A stretch of DNA of 64,000 nucleotides from positions 62,001 through 126,000 of the forward strand of contig NZ_JAAXOX010000004.1 of the NCBI RefSeq assembly GCF_012396125.1, read 5' to 3'. Below the pieces are notes generated by a model. It was not told the DNA's origin. It made no database searches and saw nothing but the letters and a program-made list of their open reading frames with translations. The DNA comes from Cellulomonas denverensis. GTDB taxonomy: Bacteria > Actinomycetota > Actinomycetes > Actinomycetales > Cellulomonadaceae. Both the position numbers and the translations under genes were made by a program. This document shows positions 46,925 to 54,417 of the stretch, one piece after another (the stretch's first letter is position 1; each line of letters begins with the position of its first letter).

Positions 46925-47799
46925 CGGCCCAGCCGGGACAGCGCCTCGGCCATCACGTCCTCGGAGCCGGCGTAGATCCCGTGCTCGCGCGGCCAGTGCA
47001 CCACCACGTCGCTGAATCCGAGCTCGGCGGCCCGCTGCACGCCCTCGACCAGCAGCTCCGGCGACTCCAGGGAGTACCGCGGCGCACCGTCCAGGCTGAG
47101 GTACATCGGCGGCACCGGCCCGATCGGCTCGGCCACCTCGCGGAACTGCTCGACCAGCTCCGCCAGCCCGGCCCACCACGCCTCCTGGTCGCCCTCCCCC
47201 GCGGCGAACGCCGGGCCGAAGGTCGCCCAGCCCTGGCCGTACCGGGCGGCGACCGCCATCGCCCGCGGACCGTTGGCCGCCACCACGAACGGCGTGCGCG
47301 GCCGGGCCAGGGTGCCCGGGATCATCCGGGCCTGGTGCGCGGTGTAGAACTCACCCTGGTGCTCGGTCACCGGCTGGCTCAGCAGGGCGTCCAGCAGCGG
47401 CACGAACTCCTCGAACCGCCGGGTCCGCTCCCCCCGGGTCGGCGCCTCGCCCAGCACCGACGCGTCCACCCCGGTGCCGCCGGCGCCCAGGCCGAGCAGG
47501 AACCGGCCGCCGGAGATGTCGTCCAGCCCCATCACGTCCTTGGCGAACGGCACCGGATGCCGGAAGTTCGGCGACGCCACCCAGGTGCCCAGGCCGATCC
47601 GCTCGGTGACCGCGGCCGCGGCGGCCAGCAGCGGGACGGTGGCGAACCACGGCTCGTCGGCCAGCGAGCGCCAGGCCAGGTGGTCGTAGGTCCACGCATG
47701 GTCGAAGCCGTACTCCTCGGCTCGCTGCCAGAGCGCGCGGGACTGCGACCAGCGCTGCTGCGGGAGGATGACGACGCCGAGGCGGGTGCGGGTGCTCAT
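46921..47799 (-). CDS. LLM-class flavin-dependent oxidoreductase
   Basis: A 292-residue TIM-barrel protein of the bacterial luciferase family (FMN or F420 users). It has YDHLAWRS near residue 38, ERIGLGTWVASPNFRHP near 66 and SGGRFLLGLGAGG near 95, plus the PFVVAANGPRAMAVAARYGQGW stretch (in parts), all standard. Substrate unknown. The ATG has TAGCCT 7 nt upstream (47807-47812), so it is probably leaderless and the promoter overlaps the end of the metallopeptidase gene. Confidence 0.9.
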   Translation of the reverse strand: MSTRTRLGVVILPQQRWSQSRALWQRAEEYGFDHAWTYDHLAWRSLADEPWFATVPLLAAAAAVTERIGLGTWVASPNFRHPVPFAKDVMGLDDISGGRFLLGLGAGGTGVDASVLGEAPTRGERTRRFEEFVPLLDALLSQPVTEHQGEFYTAHQARMIPGTLARPRTPFVVAANGPRAMAVAARYGQGWATFGPAFAAGEGDQEAWWAGLAELVEQFREVAEPIGPVPPMYLSLDGAPRYSLESPELLVEGVQRAAELGFSDVVVHWPREHGIYAGSEDVMAEALSRLGR

Positions 47800-47809
47800 G
47801 GGGTCGAGG

Positions 47810-48163
47810 CTACGACCAGCCCAGGTCGTGCAGGCGCTGGTCGTCGATGCCGAAGTGGTGGGCGATCTCGTGCACGACGGTGATCGCCACCTCCTCCACC
47901 ACGTCCTCCCGGGTCTCGCAGATCGCCAGGGTCGGGTTGCGGAAGATGGTGATCCGGTCCGGCAGCGATCCGGCGGCCCAGAACCCGTCCCGCTCGGTCA
48001 GCGGGGTGCCCTCGTACAGCCCGAGCAGCTCCGGGTCCTCGGGCGGCGCGTCGTCCTCCACCAGCACCACGACGTTGTCCATCTGGGCGGTGAGCGACTC
48101 GGGCACCAGGTCCAGCCCATCGCTCACGGCCAGCTCGAACTCGGCCCGGGACATCTCCACCAC
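47810..48163 (-). CDS. small zincin-like metallopeptidase-fold protein
   Basis: A 117-residue protein of the actinobacterial minimal-zincin family (PF06262, formerly DUF1025). The HEIAHHFGIDDQRL motif near residue 97 gives HExxH plus a third ligand Asp, and RITIFRNP and VEEVAITVVHE are conserved. Members of this fold often have the motif but no shown protease activity. Starts with GTG at 48161-48163; ATG at 48154 is an alternative. Confidence 0.88.
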   Translation of the reverse strand: MVEMSRAEFELAVSDGLDLVPESLTAQMDNVVVLVEDDAPPEDPELLGLYEGTPLTERDGFWAAGSLPDRITIFRNPTLAICETREDVVEEVAITVVHEIAHHFGIDDQRLHDLGWS

Positions 48164-48182
48164 CCGGCCATTGTGGCCGATT

Positions 48183-48211
48183 TTGGAGTTCGGCCCGACA
48201 GCACGTAAGCT
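48183..48211 (+). promoter_or_regulatory. predicted promoter of the tRNA cluster
   Basis: TTGGAG (48183-48188) and TAAGCT (48206-48211) are 17 bp apart, 43 bp before the first tRNA. Confidence 0.65.
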
Positions 48212-48254
48212 TCATCTCGGTCTGAAGACGCCTCGACGTCAGGGGCGGCTCTGC

Positions 48255-48327
48255 GCCCCCATCGTCTAGCGGCCTAGGACCCCGCCCTTTCACGGCGGTA
48301 GCACGGGTTCGAATCCCGTTGGGGGTA
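48255..48327 (+). tRNA. tRNA-Glu (anticodon TTC)
   Basis: A 73-nt cloverleaf with acceptor GCCCCCA/TGGGGGT, anticodon stem CCGCC/GGCGG and loop CTTTCAC (anticodon TTC), T-arm ACGGG-TTCGAAT-CCCGT and discriminator A. CCA is not encoded. Confidence 0.97.
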
Positions 48328-48372
48328 CGGCTCGTGTGTGTGGAAGTATGGAGTACGAAGGTCTCTTCACGA

Positions 48373-48446
48373 GGCCCCGTGGCGCAGTTGGTTAGCGCGC
48401 CGCCCTGTCACGGCGGAGGTCGCGGGTTCAAGTCCCGTCGGGGTCG
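48373..48446 (+). tRNA. tRNA-Asp (anticodon GTC)
   Basis: A 74-nt cloverleaf with acceptor GGCCCCG/CGGGGTC (one G-T pair), anticodon loop CTGTCAC (GTC), T-loop TTCAAGT and discriminator G, the identity base for Asp. CCA is not encoded. Confidence 0.97.
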
Positions 48447-48493
48447 CTCGGCATCGCCGGTCGTTACATGTGACGACCGGCGTCGTCGTTCGA

Positions 48494-48566
48494 GGCTCTG
48501 TAGCTCAGTTGGTAGAGCGTTCGACTGAAAATCGAAAGGTCACCGGATCGACGCCGGTCGGAGCCA
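48494..48566 (+). tRNA. tRNA-Phe (anticodon GAA)
   Basis: A 73-nt cloverleaf with acceptor GGCTCTG/CGGAGCC, anticodon stem TTCGA/TCGAA, loop CTGAAAA (GAA), T-stem ACCGG/CCGGT and discriminator A. The T-loop reads ATCGACG, with A at position 54 instead of the usual T. CCA is not encoded (CCG follows). Confidence 0.95.
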
Positions 48567-48570
48567 CCGC

Positions 48571-48603
48571 ACGAAGCCCCGCACCCCAGGTGCGGGGCTT
48601 CGT
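48571..48603 (+). terminator. terminator of the tRNA cluster
   Basis: A 15-bp perfect stem (48571-48585 with 48589-48603) and a CCA triloop, starting 5 nt after tRNA-Phe. Confidence 0.92.
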
Positions 48604-48753
48604 CGTTGCCGGGGTGTACCACCCAATCGGCGCCCCCTCGACACTCACCCCACCTGCGATTCCCCGTGCACGTCGGCGGCCGGGCATAGCCTCTGATCAC
48701 CTCCGTGCATCAGGCGGAACCGGACAGAACACCTTCACTCGACAGGGGCCGAG

Positions 48754-49092
48754 ATGACGCAGCAGAGCCAGCACGGTCGTCGGCGTGCGGTCGGAGGCCT
48801 GCGCCCCGACGACGTGACCTCGACCGGCGCGATCCCCGCCGTGTTCGCGGTCACCGCCAAGCAGGCGGCCGCCGTGCGGGACTCGCTGGCCGAGCGCGCG
48901 ATCGCCGCCCGGGCCGCGGTGGACGCCGGGCACACCGACGCCGCCCTGCTGGCCGGTCAGGCCGAGGAGGCACTGCGCGAGGTCGAGCGGTACGTGGACC
49001 ACGGCGGCGGTCTGTCCGACGGGCTGGTCGAGCTGCTGGCCGAGCTGGACATCGTCCTGGTGCCGCTGCGGCCGGCGATGCGGACCGCCTGA
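48754..49092 (+). CDS. hypothetical protein, 112 residues
   Basis: After a basic N-terminal stretch the protein is mostly alpha-helical (AVFAVTAKQAAAVRDSLAERAIAAR, given in part, then a helix with AALLAGQAEEALREVERYV) and has no signal peptide, membrane segment or known motif. Codon use is typical of the genome (strong GC at third positions). GGGGCCGAG just upstream of ATG 48754 is a weak ribosome site. I do not recognise it. Confidence 0.6.
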   Translation: MTQQSQHGRRRAVGGLRPDDVTSTGAIPAVFAVTAKQAAAVRDSLAERAIAARAAVDAGHTDAALLAGQAEEALREVERYVDHGGGLSDGLVELLAELDIVLVPLRPAMRTA

Positions 49093-49124
49093 CCCCGAGG
49101 CACCTGCCCCCGGGACCGGCCGGC

Positions 49125-49619
49125 TCAGCCCAGCGCGGCCACCGCGTCCTCGACCACCCGGCACGGATCGCGGTCCGCGCCCAGGTCACGGGCACCCTGG
49201 GCCGCCCGCCGCAGCAGCGCACACAGCTCGGCCCGCTCCTGCTCGCCCAGCGCGGCCAGGGCGTGGTCCTCGGCCCCACCCACCACGGCCTCGCACTCGG
49301 CCAGTCGCCGCGCGCCGTCCTCGGTGAGCACCACCCGGCGCTGCCGCCGGTCCTGCGGGTTCGGGCGCCGCTCCACCAGTCCGGCCGCCGCCAGGTCGTC
49401 GATCAGGTAGGTCATCACCGTGCGGTCGATGCCCAGGTCGGCGGCGAGCGCGAGCTGGCTGTCGTGCCGGCCGGTGGACACCGCGTGCAGCACCTGGAAG
49501 CCCCGGAACCCGTGCGGGAGGCTGTCCAGCGCGGAGCCGAGCGCCACCTGGTACCCGCGCAGCAGCACCCCGAGCGACCAGCCGAGGTCCGTGCGGCGGT
49601 CGGATGTCTGCGGGTCCAT
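49125..49619 (-). CDS. MarR-family transcriptional regulator
   Basis: A 164-residue winged-helix regulator. The recognition region LALAADLGIDRTVMTYLIDDLAAAGLVERRPNPQDRRQRRVVLT (shown in the protein at about 62-105) has the MarR wing DRRQRR. It is divergent from a flavin oxidoreductase gene, with an operator-like 21-bp dyad between them, so it very likely represses that operon and itself. TACGAT lies exactly 6 nt before the ATG (49626-49631), indicating a leaderless mRNA. Confidence 0.93.
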   Translation of the reverse strand: MDPQTSDRRTDLGWSLGVLLRGYQVALGSALDSLPHGFRGFQVLHAVSTGRHDSQLALAADLGIDRTVMTYLIDDLAAAGLVERRPNPQDRRQRRVVLTEDGARRLAECEAVVGGAEDHALAALGEQERAELCALLRRAAQGARDLGADRDPCRVVEDAVAALG

Positions 49620-49646
49620 CCTGGAATCGTAGGCAGCACCCGCCGG

Positions 49647-49675
49647 TTGAGCCAATCGTCTGCAATGCATACGAT
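49647..49675 (+). promoter_or_regulatory. promoter and MarR-type operator of the oxidoreductase operon
   Basis: TTGAGC (49647-49652) and TACGAT (49670-49675) are 17 bp apart. A 21-bp dyad at 49655-49675, with arms ATCGTCTGCA and TGCATACGAT around a central A (9 of 10 pairs match), covers the spacer and the whole -10, so repressor binding would block RNA polymerase. Confidence 0.8.
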
Positions 49676-49702
49676 CGGCGACACCGCCTACCTGGAGACC
49701 TG

Positions 49703-50596
49703 ATGACCGACTACGGACACGACCTGCTGTTCGGCACCTTCCTGACCCCGAGCGCCGCCGCCCCGGAGCGGGTGGTCGCCCTCGCACAGCAGACCGAGCG
49801 GGCCGGCCTCGACCTGGTCACCTTCCAGGACCACCCCTACCAGCCGGGCTTCCTGGACACCTGGACCCTGCTGAGCTGGGTCGGCGCGGTCACCTCCCGG
49901 GTCACACTGGCCCCGAATGTGGCCAACCTGCCGCTGCGACCGCCCGCCGTGCTGGCCCGCGCGGTGGCCAGCCTGGACCGGCTCACCGGCGGCCGGGTCG
50001 AGCTCGGTCTCGGCTCCGGCGCGTTCTGGGACGCGATCGCCGCGATGGGCGGGCCGCGCCGCACCGCCGGGCAGGGCGTCGACGCACTGACCGAGGCGAT
50101 CACGGTGATCCGCGCACTCTGGGACACCGAGCAGACCGGCCGGCTCGACCTGCCCGGCGACTACTACCCGGTCGCCGGCGCCAAGCGCGGACCCGCCCCG
50201 GCCCACCCGGTCGGGATCTGGCTCGGCGCGTACAAGCCCCGGATGCTGCGCCTGACCGGCACCGCCGCGGACGGCTGGCTGCCCTCGCTCGGCTACCTGT
50301 CCAGCCTGGACGATCTGGCCGAGGGCAACCGCCGGATCGACGACGCCGCGCAGGCCGCCGGGCGACCGGTCACCGCGGTCCGCCGGCTGCTCAACCTCAA
50401 CGGCCAGCTCACCGCGCGGGCCAGTGACCGGTTGCTGGTCGGTCCGCCGGAGCAGTGGGTGGAGCAGCTCGCCACGCTGGCGGTGCAGTACGGGATCAGC
50501 GGCTTCATCCTGGCCGCCGACGACCCGGCGCTGATCGACCCCTACGGCCAGGAGATCGCCCCCGCCGTGCGCGAGCTGGTGGCGGCGGCCCGATGA
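49703..50596 (+). CDS. LLM-class flavin-dependent oxidoreductase
   Basis: A 297-residue luciferase-family TIM barrel with FGTFLTPS at the N-terminus, LVTFQDHPYQ near 40, RVTLAPNVANLPLR near 70 and GGRVELGLGSGAFWDAI near 96. A later GAKRGPAPAH segment and the C-terminal VRELVAAAR both reappear in the next gene. GGAG lies 6 nt before the ATG. It is under an apparent MarR-controlled promoter and overlaps the next gene by 4 nt (ATGA). Substrate unknown. Confidence 0.92.
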   Translation: MTDYGHDLLFGTFLTPSAAAPERVVALAQQTERAGLDLVTFQDHPYQPGFLDTWTLLSWVGAVTSRVTLAPNVANLPLRPPAVLARAVASLDRLTGGRVELGLGSGAFWDAIAAMGGPRRTAGQGVDALTEAITVIRALWDTEQTGRLDLPGDYYPVAGAKRGPAPAHPVGIWLGAYKPRMLRLTGTAADGWLPSLGYLSSLDDLAEGNRRIDDAAQAAGRPVTAVRRLLNLNGQLTARASDRLLVGPPEQWVEQLATLAVQYGISGFILAADDPALIDPYGQEIAPAVRELVAAAR

Positions 50597-52698
50597 CCGA
50601 TCGCGGACTGCCGCTGCAGCTCGGCCTGCTGCTGGACGCCGACGCCGGCATCGACCCCGCCGCCCGCGCCGTGGCCGCCGAACGCGACGGACTGGACCTG
50701 GTCGCCGTGGCCGGCGGGCCGGACGACCCGTGGACGGTCGCCGCCTGGGTGGCCGCCCGGACCGGCACGCTGCGGCTGCTGGTGGAGGTCGACGCCGCCC
50801 GCCCGGCCACCGTCACCGCGCGGGCCCTGGCCGGCCTCGACCACCTGGCCGGTGGCCGGGTCGATCTGGTGCTCGCCGGGCAGGACCAGGACGAGCTCGC
50901 CGAGGCGATCGCCGTGATGCGCGGGATGTGGGCCACCGCCGACCCGACCCCGCTGCACCTGGACGGCCACCACCACCGGGCCGACGGTGCCCAGCGCGGA
51001 CCGGCACCCGCCCACACCCCGGTGCTCGGCGTGCACTCCCCCGGCGCCCAGGTGCTAGCCGGACGGCAGGCGGATCTGTGGTGGGCCGACGACGACCAGA
51101 CCCCGGAGGCGGCGGCCCGGGCGGCCGGACGCGACCCGGCGGAGCTGCGGATCGTCCGGACCGTCGACGCCGCCACCGGCTCCGAGGAGCTGGCCGAGCT
51201 GATCCTGGACGGGCGCGCCGACACCCTGCTGCTGCGCGGCGACCACCCGCAGTGGGCGAGCACCGTCGCACCCCGGGTCCGGGAGCTGGTCGCCGCGGCC
51301 CGCAAGCGCGCCGGCACCCGGGTCCGGCAGCCGCGCAGCTCCGCGATCCGCGCCGCCCGGCGACCCGGCATCGACTACGACGGCATCCCGGCCGCCCTGC
51401 TGGCCGACGCGGTCGAGCCCGGCGACGCCGGCTACGCCTCGGTCCGCTCGGGGTACATGCGCGGCGGGAACCCCGGGCTGGTGCTGCGGCCCGCCGACAC
51501 CGCCGGGGTGGTCGCCGCGCTGCGCTGGGCCCGCACCCAGCCGGTGCCGCTGGCGGTCCGCTCCGGTGGGCACGGGATCAGCGGCCGCTCCACCAACGAC
51601 GGCGGCATCGTGATCGACCTCGGCCGGCTGAACCGGATCGAGGTGCTGGACCCCGGCACCCGCTCGGTGCGGATCGGCCCCGGCGCCCGGTGGGGCGAGG
51701 TCGCCCAGGCGCTCGCACCCCACGGCTGGGCCCTGACCTCCGGCGACTCCGGTGGGGTCGGCGTCGGTGGACTGGCCACCGCCGGTGGGATCGGCTTCCT
51801 GGTCCGCGAGTACGGGCTGACCCTGGACCACCTGCGCGCGGTGGAGATCGTGCTGGCCGACGGCTCGGTGCTGCGCGCCTCCGGCACCGAGAACCCGGAC
51901 CTGTTCTGGGGCGTGCGGGGCGCCGGGGCGAACCTCGGCATCGTCACCGCCTTCGAGTTCGTCGCCGACCCGGTGACCGACGTCGGCTTCGCCCAGCTGG
52001 TCTTCGACGCCACCGACCTGGAGGAGTTCCTGGTCGACTACGGAGCCCTGGTCGAGGACGCCCCGCGGGACGTCACCCCGTTCCTGCTGATGGGCCGCCC
52101 GCAGAACGGCCGGATCTACGCCCAGGTGATGGCGATGGTGGACAGCACCGACCCGGACACCGTGATCGACCGGCTGCAACCCTTCGCCCGGCTCGCACCC
52201 CTGGTCCAGCAGCAGGTGCAGCTGCTGCCGTACAGCGCCGTGGTGGTCGCCCCGGACGAGCAGCACCAGGGCGAGGGCGAGCCGGTCAGCCGCTCCGGGA
52301 TGATCGAGCACCTGACCCCCGGCTTCGCCGCCGACGCCGCCGCGCTGATCCGCAGCGGGCACACCTACTTCTTCCAGATCCGGGCCGCCGGGGGCGCGGT
52401 CGCCGACGTCCCCGCCGCGAACACCGCCTACGCGCACCGGACCGCCAACTTCTCGGTGGTCGCCTTCGGCGCCAGCCGGCAACGGCTGGACCAGATCTGG
52501 GACGCGATGGCCGGCCACTTCAGCGGCATCTACTCCAGCTTCGAGACCGACCGGCGACCCGAGCGGCTGGCCGAGGTCTTCCCCGAACCCGCCCTGTCCC
52601 GCCTGCGCGAGCTCAAACGCCGCTACGACCCGCAGGACGTGTTCCGGCACAACTTCTCGGTCGCGGACCCCGCTGCGACCGCGGAGCTGCCCGGCTAA
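50593..52698 (+). CDS. fusion of a short LLM-type domain and a BBE-type FAD oxidase
   Basis: A 701-residue protein. Residues 1-237 are a shortened luciferase-like domain, with GLDHLAGGRVDLVLAG near 81 and GAQRGPAPAH at 132-141 ending in VRELVAAAR, closely matching the preceding gene. After a basic linker (238-258) comes a complete berberine-bridge-enzyme-like oxidase: FAD domain with RSGGHGISG (His327 would bind FAD covalently) and GDSGGVGVGGLATAGGIG, and a C-terminal YDPQDVFRHNFSV. The cysteine that makes the second FAD bond in bicovalent members is Ser386 here, so attachment should be through His only. Probably oxidises a small alcohol, sugar or phenol-like compound (inference). Confidence 0.9.
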   Translation: MTDRGLPLQLGLLLDADAGIDPAARAVAAERDGLDLVAVAGGPDDPWTVAAWVAARTGTLRLLVEVDAARPATVTARALAGLDHLAGGRVDLVLAGQDQDELAEAIAVMRGMWATADPTPLHLDGHHHRADGAQRGPAPAHTPVLGVHSPGAQVLAGRQADLWWADDDQTPEAAARAAGRDPAELRIVRTVDAATGSEELAELILDGRADTLLLRGDHPQWASTVAPRVRELVAAARKRAGTRVRQPRSSAIRAARRPGIDYDGIPAALLADAVEPGDAGYASVRSGYMRGGNPGLVLRPADTAGVVAALRWARTQPVPLAVRSGGHGISGRSTNDGGIVIDLGRLNRIEVLDPGTRSVRIGPGARWGEVAQALAPHGWALTSGDSGGVGVGGLATAGGIGFLVREYGLTLDHLRAVEIVLADGSVLRASGTENPDLFWGVRGAGANLGIVTAFEFVADPVTDVGFAQLVFDATDLEEFLVDYGALVEDAPRDVTPFLLMGRPQNGRIYAQVMAMVDSTDPDTVIDRLQPFARLAPLVQQQVQLLPYSAVVVAPDEQHQGEGEPVSRSGMIEHLTPGFAADAAALIRSGHTYFFQIRAAGGAVADVPAANTAYAHRTANFSVVAFGASRQRLDQIWDAMAGHFSGIYSSFETDRRPERLAEVFPEPALSRLRELKRRYDPQDVFRHNFSVADPAATAELPG

Positions 52699-52728
52699 CC
52701 TGTCCGGCGACCCGCCAGGGGAGGTCCG

Positions 52729-53118
52729 ATGGAGCACGCCGCCACCGCGCGCTGGACCGTGCCCGCCGAACTCACCGCCGTCGCCACCGCCCGCGGCTGG
52801 GCCGCCCGGTTCCTGTCCGGCCACGACCTGCCCGACGACCTGGTGCACCTCGCCGAGCTGCTGGTCAGCGAGCTGGTCACCAACGCGGTCCGGCACGCCC
52901 ACACCCGGGCGGTCAGCGTGACGATCACCGTCGAGCCCGAGCGGGTCCGGGTCGAGGTCCGCGACGACGACCCGCTGCCGCCCAGCCTGGTGACCGCCCG
53001 GCCCGGCGACCTCGGCGGGCGCGGCATCGGCATGCTCGCCCGGATCGGCGCGGACTGGGGCGTGACCGACCACGGGCCGGCGGGCAAGAGCGTGTGGGCG
53101 GTGCTGGCGCGGGGCTAG
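52729..53118 (+). CDS. GHKL ATP-binding protein, anti-sigma-factor kinase-like
   Basis: A 129-residue HATPase domain of the RsbW/SpoIIAB type common in actinobacteria. The N box is ELVTNAVRHA (about 48-57), G1 is VRDDDP (about 81) and G2 GGRGIGML (about 98). There is no HisKA domain, so it is not a sensor kinase. No sigma factor or anti-anti-sigma gene is adjacent, so the partner is unknown. GGGGAGG 4 nt upstream supports the ATG. It lies 30 nt after the fusion gene and may be in its operon. Confidence 0.88.
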   Translation: MEHAATARWTVPAELTAVATARGWAARFLSGHDLPDDLVHLAELLVSELVTNAVRHAHTRAVSVTITVEPERVRVEVRDDDPLPPSLVTARPGDLGGRGIGMLARIGADWGVTDHGPAGKSVWAVLARG

Positions 53119-53125
53119 CCCGGAC

Positions 53126-53175
53126 AACCGAGAACGACCGCGATCTTGTTCTCGGTTAGCCCGGTAACCGAGAAT
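53126..53175 (+). promoter_or_regulatory. three-copy AACCGAGAA operator and promoter of fic
   Basis: AACCGAGAAC at 53126-53135 is inverted as GTTCTCGGTT at 53148-53157 and repeated directly as AACCGAGAAT at 53166-53175. Any two neighbours form a dyad with 9-10-bp arms. The promoter elements TTGTTC (53147-53152) and GAGAAT (53170-53175), 17 bp apart, fall inside copies 2 and 3. Confidence 0.75.
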
Positions 53176-53203
53176 AGTGGCGTCCTCACGTCGGGAGTCG
53201 CCC

Positions 53204-54397
53204 ATGTCTCAGCCCCACGACCCCACCGCCGGCCCGCCCGCGGTGCCGCCGCACGGCAGCGAGGTCCTCCCGTGGGCACCTAGGTCCGGCCGGCGTTCCG
53301 AGATCGTGGAGTACGCCGCCTCGATCCCGCCGCTGATCGCGGACCTGCCCCTGGTCGCCAGCGCCGACCTCCTCGCGGCCAGCCGCGCCGCGCAGATCGA
53401 CATCGCCGTGCTGGAACGGACGTATGCCGGGCAGATCGCCACCCTGGAGCCGTTCCTGCTGCGCACCGAGGCGATCGCCTCGTCCCGCATCGAGGAGGAA
53501 CTCACCACCGTCGACCAGCTGGCCCGCGCCCAGTACGGGATCAGCGCACCGAGGACCGCCCGCACGGTCAAGGGCGCGATCGACGGCCTCACCCTGCTGG
53601 TCGACCGCTCGACGGACGGCGTCGGCCTCGATGACATCCTCGCCGCGCACCGCCCGCTGATGGCCGACGACGCCGAGGACCGGTGGTACGCCGGACGGCT
53701 GCGGGAGATGCAGAACTGGATCGGCGGTTCGAACCGCTCGCCGGCAGGCGCAGTGCACGTCCCGCCCGAACCCGGGCGCGTTCCCGGACTGATGGCGGAC
53801 CTGGTGGCCTTCATGCGGCGGACCGACATCGACCCGGTCCTGCACGCCGCGGTGGCGCACTCCCAGTTCGAGTCGATCCACCCGTTCACCGACGGCAACG
53901 GCCGCGTCGGGCGCTCGCTCATCAACGGTGTGTGGCGCTACCGCGGCGTCACGACCCGCATGGCCGTCCCGGTCGCCTCGGCGATCGTCGCCGACCGGGA
54001 GCACTACTTCGGCCTCGTCAACGACTACCGCAGCGGCGAGATCGAGCCCTTCGCCCTCTATCTCGCCCACGCCACGATCCGCGCCGCCGAGGAGGCAGCC
54101 GTATCGGCGGAACGGCTCGTGACACTGCCCGAGCGGTGGCGCGAGCAAGTCCGGCCGCGCGGGGGGTCGGCGGTCGCCGCGCTGCTGCCGATGTTGACCA
54201 GCACACCGATCGTGGACGCCCACGACGTGGCCCGGATGACCGGGGCGTCCCCGGCCCGTGCCTACGCGGCGATCGAGCGGCTGGTCGACGCGGAGGTGTT
54301 GCGCCCGATCACCCAGTCCCGGCGGGACATGGCCTGGGCGGCGGGGGACGTCCTGGACGAGGCCGACCTGATGGTGGAACGGCTCCGGCTGCGCTGA
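53204..54397 (+). CDS. Fic-family AMP-transferase with C-terminal winged helix
   Basis: A 397-residue protein. The catalytic motif HPFTDGNGRVGR (226-237) is intact, so it can probably transfer AMP (or another nucleotide part) to a protein hydroxyl. An N-terminal inhibitory helix carries SSRIEE at 93-98, with Ser93 and Glu97 as in the (S/T)xxxE(G/N) motif but Glu instead of Gly/Asn at the last place. The C-terminal 80 residues (DAHDVARMTGASPARAYAAI near 318) look like a winged helix-turn-helix. GGGAG 7 nt upstream supports ATG 53204. Third-position GC is lower than in neighbours, suggesting transfer. Confidence 0.92.
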   Translation: MSQPHDPTAGPPAVPPHGSEVLPWAPRSGRRSEIVEYAASIPPLIADLPLVASADLLAASRAAQIDIAVLERTYAGQIATLEPFLLRTEAIASSRIEEELTTVDQLARAQYGISAPRTARTVKGAIDGLTLLVDRSTDGVGLDDILAAHRPLMADDAEDRWYAGRLREMQNWIGGSNRSPAGAVHVPPEPGRVPGLMADLVAFMRRTDIDPVLHAAVAHSQFESIHPFTDGNGRVGRSLINGVWRYRGVTTRMAVPVASAIVADREHYFGLVNDYRSGEIEPFALYLAHATIRAAEEAAVSAERLVTLPERWREQVRPRGGSAVAALLPMLTSTPIVDAHDVARMTGASPARAYAAIERLVDAEVLRPITQSRRDMAWAAGDVLDEADLMVERLRLR

Positions 54398-54417
54398 CAC
54401 CACGCAGCAGGTGGCGA

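Noticed and set aside
48255..48603. An integration (att) site at the tRNA cluster
   Set aside because: No integrase and no duplicated tRNA 3' end is visible on either side.
51055..53205. A 716-codon minus-strand frame antisense to the fusion oxidase and GHKL genes
   Set aside because: Gln/Gly/Arg-rich shadow without motifs.
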